From Candida dubliniensis CD36 (Eukaryota > Ascomycota > Pichiomycetes > Serinales > Debaryomycetaceae), in the NCBI RefSeq assembly GCF_000026945.1, contig NC_012867.1, positions 310,001 to 374,000 of the forward strand: a stretch of DNA of 64,000 nucleotides, written 5' to 3'. The position numbers and the translations under genes are program-made. Under the pieces are notes generated by a model, which searched no databases, had not been told where the DNA came from, and saw only the letters and a program-made list of their open reading frames with translations. Of the stretch, positions 48,956 to 56,718 are shown in pieces (the first letter of the stretch is position 1; every line of letters begins with the position of its first letter).

Positions 48956-50203
48956 TCAAGTTTTGAACAATTGACAAGAATTTTCAAACACCGTATCTAT
49001 GAAATTCTCTATTTCGGTATCATTTTTGAAATCATGCAATCCACAAATTATTTCTGCCACTAAACCAACATTTACTGGTTCATTTCTAGATTTGATCATA
49101 GGATCAGCTAAAACTCCAATTCTTGTTTCGAGTAATTCTGGATCATTGGCATTTTCTTTTGATTTTTGAACAAAATCTGAATGTTTCTGATAATGCTCTT
49201 TTTTAATTGATGGGAATGGTAAATTCTCATGTAATTTTATTGGAGAATTTTTAGTAATTGGTAGTAGTTGTTGTTGTTGTTGTTTGGTATTATCTATTTC
49301 AGGATAAAACTTATTAGGATAAGTTGTATTGATAAACTTATAACCAGCATGACTTTTTCTAATTTCACACCATGGGGCATCGGTTTCAATTAATAATCTA
49401 TTAATGGGGATTTTTTTCACAACTTGTAAATTTTCTTCAGTTTTCAATGAACAACCATTAACACCAATATAAAATCCAAGTTGTAATAATTGATTTAATT
49501 CTTGTTCTGTTCCAGTGAATGAATGAACTACTCCATTAATAGGATTAATTATTCCCCTGTCAATATAAGGTTTGAAAATCTTGATGAAATCATCACATGC
49601 GGCTCTCATATGTAAGAATAATGGTAATTGAACGTTTAATTCAGTTTGTAAACTATCTAATAAATCAAGTTGTTTAATCAACATTTCACATTGTTGATGT
49701 TTTGAACTGTAATGTAATCGATCATAATCTAATCCGATTTCACCAAATGCCTTGACATGACCTAATTTATACCCTTTTATAATAATATTTCTCAACTTGT
49801 TCAATTTTATATCAACATCATCACGTAATTCTTCGGAATATCTATTACTATCATTTGCTTCCTCACCTTTTTTGTTGGTTTCGTTCAATTTATAAAATTC
49901 CGAAGCAACAGAACATGGATGTACACCAGCAGTTGAATCAAATTGATTTGAATATTTTTCACATAATTCAAAATGATCTTCACTTTCTTTAATAGTCAGA
50001 GCTGTAATTAACATTTTATCAACATGAAATAAATGGGCTCGTTCAATAACTGAATGAATATCACAAGGATGCTTTGATGTTGATGATCCATTATAATATC
50101 CTTGAAACATTGAATCAGAAAAATTGACTCCAATATCATAATATCTTGGTTTCCAAATATTTGTCCTAGTCATGGTTCTTAAAAACAGTCTTGGATTTAT
50201 CAT
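48956..50203 (-). CDS. TatD-family metal-dependent DNase
   Basis: 415 residues from ATG 50203 (one codon inside a TTG-initiated frame; Met12 is an alternative start). TIM-barrel hydrolase of the TatD family, like S. cerevisiae YBL055C, a 3'-5' exonuclease/endonuclease linked to apoptotic DNA degradation. Metal-site motifs: the first strand is YYDIGVNFSDSMFQG, where the usual HxH is replaced as is common in eukaryotic TatD proteins; then TAGVHPC, KAFGEIGLDYDR (Glu ligand), PLFLHMRAACDDF (His), GVVHSFTGT (His) and LLIETDAPWCE (Asp). An Asn/Gln-rich stretch with a Q run is inserted at about 285-320. It is convergent with SAS3 and divergent to the J-protein gene. Confidence 0.9.
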   Translation of the reverse strand: MINPRLFLRTMTRTNIWKPRYYDIGVNFSDSMFQGYYNGSSTSKHPCDIHSVIERAHLFHVDKMLITALTIKESEDHFELCEKYSNQFDSTAGVHPCSVASEFYKLNETNKKGEEANDSNRYSEELRDDVDIKLNKLRNIIIKGYKLGHVKAFGEIGLDYDRLHYSSKHQQCEMLIKQLDLLDSLQTELNVQLPLFLHMRAACDDFIKIFKPYIDRGIINPINGVVHSFTGTEQELNQLLQLGFYIGVNGCSLKTEENLQVVKKIPINRLLIETDAPWCEIRKSHAGYKFINTTYPNKFYPEIDNTKQQQQQLLPITKNSPIKLHENLPFPSIKKEHYQKHSDFVQKSKENANDPELLETRIGVLADPMIKSRNEPVNVGLVAEIICGLHDFKNDTEIENFIDTVFENSCQLFKT

Positions 50204-50373
50204 CAATAGGTTGAATAAATTCCAAATGTGAAAAATAAAAGGAACAAAAAAATAAAAAAAAAAATGATGATGATGTTAGTGAGATAGTTTTTATTTTTTA
50301 CCTTCTTTAAACAATCTCAATAACAAAAATATTTGAAACTCCTACTAACATACAAACTGAACAATACCAAATC

Positions 50374-51078
50374 ATGTCGGAAGAATTAGATAGAATTTTA
50401 TCTATTGAAGAATCTGCAATCAACAAAAACAAAGAAATAGATCGAATTCTACTGTGTTCTCCTTTTGATTATTATTCAATATTAGAAATCAATCCATTAT
50501 TATCCACCACAACTGAAGAACTTTTAACAATTATTAAAAAAGTGTATCGGAAAAAATCATTATTAATCCATCCTGATAAATCAGATAATCCTAAAGCTTC
50601 AGAAGCTTTTGATTTATTGAAAAAATCCGAATATCATTTAACATCATCAGATGAATCAGATATTAAAGAAATTGAACATTTATATTCAATATATCAAGCA
50701 TATAAACCAACCCCCTCGAAAATAAATAATGAACAATATTGTAAATTAGAATTTAATGATATTATTAATATTGAAATTAGATCAAAAGTGAAACAAGTTT
50801 TAATTGATGAAATAAATGAATTAAATTTAAATAAATTAATTAAACAAACTGAACTTTTACGTAAAGATGAAATGAAACAAAAAATTGATCTTGAAAAAAA
50901 AATTAAACAACAACTAGATAAAAATTGGGAAGATGAAAGAGATTTAAGAGTTAATAATTGGAGAAAATATAGTAATAAAATTGAAAGGAAACAGAAACAA
51001 CAACAACAACAACAACAACAAGAAGGACAATCATTGGGGAAAGTATCAAAAAAGAAAAAAAAAAATGTTTTAGTGTGA
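50374..51078 (+). CDS. J-domain protein, DNAJC8/Spf31-like
   Basis: 234 residues from ATG 50374. J domain at about 29-85 (DYYSILEINPLL ... VYRKKSLLIHPDKS) with the HPD tripeptide at residues 66-68. The rest is a charged helix to about 205 ending in WEDERDLRVNNWRKYSNK, the hallmark of the DNAJC8 family (S. pombe Spf31), whose members copurify with the spliceosome. It lacks a Zn finger or C-terminal substrate domain, so it is a class C J protein. A Q8 run and a basic KKKKKN tail (nuclear localization) close the protein. Saccharomyces has no obvious orthologue. Function in splicing is inferred from the family. Confidence 0.8.
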   Translation: MSEELDRILSIEESAINKNKEIDRILLCSPFDYYSILEINPLLSTTTEELLTIIKKVYRKKSLLIHPDKSDNPKASEAFDLLKKSEYHLTSSDESDIKEIEHLYSIYQAYKPTPSKINNEQYCKLEFNDIINIEIRSKVKQVLIDEINELNLNKLIKQTELLRKDEMKQKIDLEKKIKQQLDKNWEDERDLRVNNWRKYSNKIERKQKQQQQQQQQEGQSLGKVSKKKKKNVLV

Positions 51079-51450
51079 AAGTAATTAAAGGAATGGGGGG
51101 GGGGGGAGTATAAATATGTAATCATATTTGATCATTTGACCGTTTAGTCAGATTAGGTAGAATATATATATTCTATATCAATTATTGTACACCAATGCCT
51201 TATTGAAACCTTTTATTGAGAAGATTGATAAAGCATATTCTTTAATAGTATTATTCTATGAATCATCTTAATTGAATCAACAAACATTTGGTAGCACATA
51301 CTAATTCTGTTATTGATTTGAGTTTTGTTAGATGGAGTGAAAAAAAAAAAAAAAAGAATTTAGGAAGATCAAAAATTTTATATATTCATCTATGAATTGA
51401 CGTGACTGCTTTAGAAACAAAAACAACCTCTATATAATATTAATCTTGGA
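51079..51450. other. Spacer J protein / PTH2
   Basis: 372 bp. Contains a G12 run at 51095-51106, 17 bp after the J-protein stop, and an A-run near 51340-51354. No gene. Confidence 0.5.
51095..51106. repeat. G12 homopolymer
   Basis: Twelve consecutive G residues just downstream of the J-protein stop codon. Confidence 0.85.
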
Positions 51451-52101
51451 ATGACAAGTCAATCAAATTTAAGCTTAATTGCAGTAGGTGTTATTTCGTT
51501 TATAACAGGATATTATGTTCACCAAATGTTAAGACCCACAACTCCCAAGAGATTTCGATTAAAACCAACTTCATCACATACTTCCAACTCATCATCAGCG
51601 ACCACCCCCAATAGTTATAACAGTGAAGACGAAAGCGAAAACGACGACGACGACGACGACGAAGAAGAAGAAGAAGAAGAGGAAGATGACGGATTAGATA
51701 TCAATTCACTTGCATTGAATGAAATCCCTGGAGAAGTAAGAATGACACTTGTTGTAAGACAAGATTTAAAAATGGGTAAAGGTAAAGCAGCTGCTCAATG
51801 TTCTCATGCTACATTAGCATTATATAAAAAAATTACTAATCCTCAATTAGATTCTTATAATCCAGAACTAGTGAATAGATGGGAAATAAGGAATGGTCAA
51901 GCCAAAATAACTTTACAGGTACCAAACCAAGAAGAGATGGATTTACTATATGCAAAAGCCATTAGTTTAGGTATCAATTCTTATATTGTTCATGATGCAG
52001 GTAGAACCCAAATTGCTGCTGGAAGTGCCACTGTATTAGGATTAGGTCCTGCTCCTAAACGTATATTAGATGAGGTTACTGGTGATTTAAAATTATATTG
52101 A
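51451..52101 (+). CDS. PTH2: Peptidyl-tRNA hydrolase 2
   Basis: 216 residues from ATG 51451. Hydrolyses peptidyl-tRNA released by drop-off; also Bit1 in animals. N-terminal hydrophobic segment at about 7-25 (LSLIAVGVISFITGYYVH) is the mitochondrial outer-membrane anchor typical of yeast Pth2. A disordered linker with an acidic run (about 57-80) leads to the Pth2 domain at about 97-216: MTLVVRQDLKMGKGKAAAQCSHATLALYK with the catalytic Lys and His, VPNQEEMDLLYAKA, and VHDAGRTQIAAGSATVLGLGPAP. The last part is the highly conserved signature. Length fits the family (S. cerevisiae 208). Confidence 0.96.
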   Translation: MTSQSNLSLIAVGVISFITGYYVHQMLRPTTPKRFRLKPTSSHTSNSSSATTPNSYNSEDESENDDDDDDEEEEEEEEDDGLDINSLALNEIPGEVRMTLVVRQDLKMGKGKAAAQCSHATLALYKKITNPQLDSYNPELVNRWEIRNGQAKITLQVPNQEEMDLLYAKAISLGINSYIVHDAGRTQIAAGSATVLGLGPAPKRILDEVTGDLKLY

Positions 52102-52266
52102 ACATTACAAGGTATTCACTTTTCTTCAAGATTTATAATAATTGTATAATTTTTAAAAAACATATTCATAAATACAGATAGAAGTGAATTGTGTAAGTAA
52201 TAAATAAAAAAAAAAAAACTGGTTTCATTTCAGGTTTCAAATATCAATTGGAAAATGATTATCAAA

Positions 52267-54051
52267 TTACTTTCTAATTGAACCTCTAACCGATAAAGGA
52301 TTAACAGCTGAACTCATTCTTCTTTTTTTCTTTCTCGGATGGGGAATATCATCAACATCAACTAATACTTCGTCGTCGTCGTCATCACTTACCTGAAGAA
52401 CATCATCATCATCATCATCGTCATCGTCATCATAAAATCCATCTACATCACCAAGTCCTATGGACTCTTGTCTTGCCCGTCTCAGATCTCTCGAGTTTGC
52501 CGACCTATGTCCACCATTTCTTAAATTCTCCAAGTAATCTATACGAGCCCATATTTCTCCTTCCGTTCTTTGTGGTAACAAAATTGACAATTCTGCAAAT
52601 GACAATTCCCGATTACGTCTATTAATCAATAACTCATCCTCCTCCATGGTCCATGGTATATCCAATTTCGGAATTGGGGTACCATGTTTTCTTTTAGTTT
52701 TGGTCCTTGACGGTGGCATACTTCGCCTTATCTTTTGCAATTTTTTATTACTAGCCTCTAATCTTTCCTTATCAAATTTGAATGGTTCTTCTTCCTTTTT
52801 ATCTGCATTGTGTGGTATCACTACTGAACCAGACCGAGAAAAATAACCAATGTTGGAGCCAACTACACTACCACTTCTCAAACTAGGAAGTGTAGTTTGT
52901 TGACCACCAACAGAACCACTAATACTCGAGTGTCTAGAAGGCCCACTAATGCTTCCAGTACCACCAAATAGAACAGGCAAATGGGCTAAAGAATTGTTAC
53001 CCAGTTGATGATGAGGTATATTCATTGATTTTGAAGGTAGTGAAGAGACCGATGCCCTACCCATTGACAGAATAGAACCTCTTTCGTCGGTGGTGATTTG
53101 TATTATTGAATTACTGCGTAGAGCAGAAATGTTGGCAACTCCAGAGATCGAACCTCGATGAGTAAAGTTTGTCCCCTTATCACCAGCAGAAGTTGAATTT
53201 CTGGGAGTTAGTGACGATGGAGTTGTTGGATGTGATTTGCTATGAGGTAAATTCATCGTTGGATCCACTGAAACATCACCATAGTATCCTCCATTACTAT
53301 TACGATGGCCAGTCACTGAGCCAGTAGCACTTGACCGACGTCGATCTAGAGATCTATCTGATGCAGGAGATGCCTCATATTTATGAGCTAAATTCGGATT
53401 ACCATTATGGTGGGTGCTACTTCCGTGTATCGTTGGTGATGTTAAGCCTTTAGGGGTAGCAGGACCTGAATTGGAAATATAAGATGGTGAATTGGATAAA
53501 GCATTCAAACCAGCCAACGCGGTCGAAATATTATTATCAAACCCTTGAAAAGTACCAGTTGTCATAGGATTATAAGTAAAGTTGTTGATTGTGCTATTAC
53601 TAGGAGTATTCCCCTTTGCAGAATTATTTGCTGGACCATTATTCTTTGTTGTCTTTGAAGTATTCCCTGATTTGGTAGCTTTCTCCGTAGTTTTACTTGT
53701 TGAATCAGTTGTACTGTTGGAATTTTTAGTTGTGGCTTTTTTCTTCTTTGGTGCAGAATTCATGTTTGGATTCTGTTTAAACTGAGCCCCTAAAGCAGCA
53801 GCTGATTTTGGAGGATTCTTCAAATTTCCCGATTTCAATCTTCTCCATCTGAATTGACATGCATTTGGTGTTCTGTTGGTGAAATTACTAGCTATTTCTT
53901 TCCAACCCAATTTTTGGTTGTCTTTCAAGTGCATTAATAGTATATCATCTTCTGCGTCCCATGATGTTGGTGTACGGGAAGGGTTTTTTTGACTGGAAGA
54001 TCCAGATTTTGATTCGGAAGTAGTACTTGTCTCTATCTCTGGTGAACTCAT
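52267..54051 (-). CDS. DOT6: Myb/SANT repressor Dot6/Tod6-like
   Basis: 594 residues from ATG 54051. Dot6/Tod6 bind the PAC element (GATGAG) and repress ribosome-biogenesis genes under TOR/PKA control through Rpd3L. A SANT/Myb domain at about 28-78: TSWDAEDDILLMHLKDNQKLGWKEIASNFTNRTPNACQFRWRRLKSG. The middle is long, Asn/Ser/Thr-rich, with several RRxS-type PKA or Sch9 candidate sites (DRRRSSATGS, RKKKRRMSS). A second SANT-like block at about 465-515 (IPWTMEEDELLINRRNRELSFAELSILLPQRTEGEIWARIDYL), present in yeast Dot6/Tod6 too. Acidic D runs follow. CAT-rich codon repeats encode the Asp runs. Its promoter is at 54052-54778. Confidence 0.88.
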   Translation of the reverse strand: MSSPEIETSTTSESKSGSSSQKNPSRTPTSWDAEDDILLMHLKDNQKLGWKEIASNFTNRTPNACQFRWRRLKSGNLKNPPKSAAALGAQFKQNPNMNSAPKKKKATTKNSNSTTDSTSKTTEKATKSGNTSKTTKNNGPANNSAKGNTPSNSTINNFTYNPMTTGTFQGFDNNISTALAGLNALSNSPSYISNSGPATPKGLTSPTIHGSSTHHNGNPNLAHKYEASPASDRSLDRRRSSATGSVTGHRNSNGGYYGDVSVDPTMNLPHSKSHPTTPSSLTPRNSTSAGDKGTNFTHRGSISGVANISALRSNSIIQITTDERGSILSMGRASVSSLPSKSMNIPHHQLGNNSLAHLPVLFGGTGSISGPSRHSSISGSVGGQQTTLPSLRSGSVVGSNIGYFSRSGSVVIPHNADKKEEEPFKFDKERLEASNKKLQKIRRSMPPSRTKTKRKHGTPIPKLDIPWTMEEDELLINRRNRELSFAELSILLPQRTEGEIWARIDYLENLRNGGHRSANSRDLRRARQESIGLGDVDGFYDDDDDDDDDDVLQVSDDDDDEVLVDVDDIPHPRKKKRRMSSAVNPLSVRGSIRK

Positions 54052-54778
54052 CTAAAATATTAATGAATACTCTTTGGTGGTTAAGTACTTTTTTTTTTTC
54101 CTTTTAAGTTCTGAAATAGAAATTAACAACTTTGAAAAAAAATGTCAACCAAAGAAAAAAAAAAAAAAAAAAAAAGAAAGAAAATTTAAACAAACTTTAT
54201 GGGAATGTATCAATACTGGCTGAATCAAAGTATGAATATGATTAAACTTGTAGAAATATATAGATATATATATAAATCAAATATTATAATAATAATAAAA
54301 AAAAAAAGTTGAATAGTGTTTGGTATTGTAGTTCGTAAACCCTTTTACTGCATTCTGTTTTCAAGATGATCATCGACGGATTTGATTTAATATAAAATAA
54401 TTATTATTATTACTCAGTCAGACAAAGACAAAAACGGGCCAAATCACCAAATACTGTTGGTGCATGGATGTACTAATTTTTTACGTTTGGTCATGTGACA
54501 TACAAACTTGTATGCACAATATGCAGGACCCAAATAATTCCTTGAAACAACCATAACCCATAATAATAATAACTCACATGAATTCACAATAGAACAGTAA
54601 TTGATTGTTTGTTAGCTGCTAGTAATAGTATAAGTTATAAATTATAGACATATACGCATATATACAATGGTATTGTTTTACTTGTAATGCTGTTTCTAAG
54701 TTTTATTAAATTGGTGAAACCGTTAAAAAAAAGACAATTTTGACGACAACAACAACAACGATGATGATGATGATGAAT
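54052..54778. promoter_or_regulatory. DOT6 promoter and TRP2 3' flank
   Basis: 727 bp. A-runs near 54156-54175 and 54297-54308, AT-rich repeats, and CAA then GAT triplet repeats at about 54745-54776 just beyond the TRP2 stop. No gene. Confidence 0.45.
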
Positions 54779-56347
54779 TTATTCTACTACCCCCTCTAAT
54801 TTACCAACTTTGCCAGCCCAAATCTTTTCTGCTTCGACGATAGTGTTATTATTAGCCTTCATTTTATTCATAGTTTCAATGTATTCATCATATTCATCAC
54901 TATCAAAAACAATACCACCCCCAGCTTGTAAATAGGCCACTCCATCTTTATACACCATGGTACGCAAGGCGATACATGTATCCATGGTTTTCCCATCGTA
55001 CCCCCAATGGCCAACAGCACCAGCATAAACACCTCTTTTTTCCTTTTCCAATTCTGCAATTAACTCCATGGCCTTAACTTTAGGAGCTCCACTAACAGTC
55101 CCGGCAGGGAATATAGATCTAAATGCATCAAATCTTGTTTGATCTTCACGTAAAGTCCCACTAACTTCAGATACCAAATGCATGACGTGAGAAAATCTTT
55201 GAATAGTCAATAATTTATCAACTTTGTTAGTGGTTGGTTGACACACTCTATTCACATCATTTCTTGCTAAATCAACAAGCATAATATGTTCAGCTCTATC
55301 TTTCAAACTTGCTCGCAAAATCTCGGCATTTTCTTCATCCTCTTCATTTGTCTTACCACGAGGCATGGTACCGGCAATAGGATGTGTAACAATCCTTCCC
55401 TTAGTGTCTGATTGAACCAATAACTCAGGTGATGCACCAATGATTTGGAAATCCAATAAATCAATGTAAAACAAGTAAGGTGATGGATTGACTGTTCTCA
55501 AGTGTCTATAAATATTGAATGGATGTAATGAAGTTGGACGGGCAATTCTTTGTGAAGGTACTGCTTGAATAATGTCACCTTTCAAAATATGTTCTTTCAA
55601 AGTGGTAACATGTTTTTCGTAACCTTCTTGACCAATATTGGATGTGAAATTCTGTCCTAATTTAATTGGTCCTTGTTTGGGAGCAATTTCTTCATTAGAT
55701 ACATTTCTTAATAAAATTTTTTCAATTTTTTCAATGTTTTCCGTGGCTTGTTTATACAAATTCTCTATATCTTGATTTATTTTGTCGTTTATTTTAATGT
55801 TATAAATGATTTGAAATCTTTGGTACACATGGTCAAAAGCTACCACCAAATCACAAAACATTAAAACAGCCTCTGGTAATCCTAAAACATCTTTCATTGA
55901 ACGTTTTGTTTTTGGTTCAAAATACTTGATACAATCATAAGATATATATCCAGTGGCACCTCCACTGAATTTAGGCAAACCTGGTAATGAAGCTTGTTTG
56001 TAATTAGACAATTCCTTTTCCAAAACGGTTATGGGATCGACATTACAAAATTCTTTAGCAAATTTTTTAGGATTATCACCGGTCTTGATGATTTTAGTAG
56101 GTTGTATCCCAATAAACGAGTATCTATCAATAGTGTCACCTTTAACGGAGGATTCAAAAAGAAATGATTCTGTTCTATTTGAATCATTTAAATTGGCCAA
56201 TTTCAAATAAGCTTGATGAATAGTTATGTCATTATGTGGCACATATTTATATACTGGATAAACATTTGGACTTTCATTTGAAGATCTATTGGTATCAATA
56301 GTCTTCTTTAATGTTTCAATGGTTGGTTGTACAAATTGTGACTGCAT
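54779..56347 (-). CDS. TRP2: Anthranilate synthase component I
   Basis: Converts chorismate to anthranilate, the first committed step of tryptophan synthesis, with the Trp3 glutaminase. 522 residues from ATG 56347 (S. cerevisiae 507). N-terminal feedback region: LFESSVKGDTIDRYSFIG contains the ESS motif that binds tryptophan. Chorismate-binding domain at about 225-500: IQAVPSQRIARP, DFQIIGASPELLV, HPIAGTMPRGKT, DRAEHIMLVDLARNDVNRVC, FSHVMHLVSEVSG, FPAGTVSGAPKVKAMELI, and YLQAGGGIVFDSDEYDEYIETMNKM. All catalytic blocks look intact. A TGACTCA site lies 119 bp upstream. Confidence 0.96.
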   Translation of the reverse strand: MQSQFVQPTIETLKKTIDTNRSSNESPNVYPVYKYVPHNDITIHQAYLKLANLNDSNRTESFLFESSVKGDTIDRYSFIGIQPTKIIKTGDNPKKFAKEFCNVDPITVLEKELSNYKQASLPGLPKFSGGATGYISYDCIKYFEPKTKRSMKDVLGLPEAVLMFCDLVVAFDHVYQRFQIIYNIKINDKINQDIENLYKQATENIEKIEKILLRNVSNEEIAPKQGPIKLGQNFTSNIGQEGYEKHVTTLKEHILKGDIIQAVPSQRIARPTSLHPFNIYRHLRTVNPSPYLFYIDLLDFQIIGASPELLVQSDTKGRIVTHPIAGTMPRGKTNEEDEENAEILRASLKDRAEHIMLVDLARNDVNRVCQPTTNKVDKLLTIQRFSHVMHLVSEVSGTLREDQTRFDAFRSIFPAGTVSGAPKVKAMELIAELEKEKRGVYAGAVGHWGYDGKTMDTCIALRTMVYKDGVAYLQAGGGIVFDSDEYDEYIETMNKMKANNNTIVEAEKIWAGKVGKLEGVVE

Positions 56348-56718
56348 GCCAATTTTTTTTTTTTTTTTTTTGGTTAGTTTGAATTCTATATCAACAAATT
56401 AAATTGTTAAGTTAAACATACCATCATTTCCTTCTTTGTTGTATAAACTGGACTGTTTTCAAAAATGACTCAACGACTGAAAATTTTTTTGGATGGTCCC
56501 CCCCTTGATAGTGCGAAATACTATTTTTGTGTGTCTCGTTAAATCGTAGATTTAAAAGCCGGTAAAAAAATGGGTAATCATCTAAACCAACACCAAATTT
56601 GAAATAACCAAATCATTAATAACTTGATGGTATAAGACAATAACAACAAGAGACACATATATCTAATTGTAATGAAATATAATAAATAAATCAGTGTATA
56701 TATATACAAGAATACAAT
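56348..56718. promoter_or_regulatory. TRP2 promoter and DSS1-like 3' flank
   Basis: 371 bp. Contains a T17 run at 56353-56370 just upstream of the TRP2 ATG and the Gcn4-type site. No gene. Confidence 0.5.
56466..56472 (-). promoter_or_regulatory. Gcn4-type site upstream of TRP2
   Basis: TGACTCA on the plus strand (TGAGTCA on the coding strand), 119 bp before the TRP2 ATG; matches the consensus exactly. Confidence 0.7.

Noticed and set aside
50344..50350. TACTAAC just before the J-protein ATG
   Set aside because: No AG acceptor lies between it and the ATG, and the protein starts normally at 50374.
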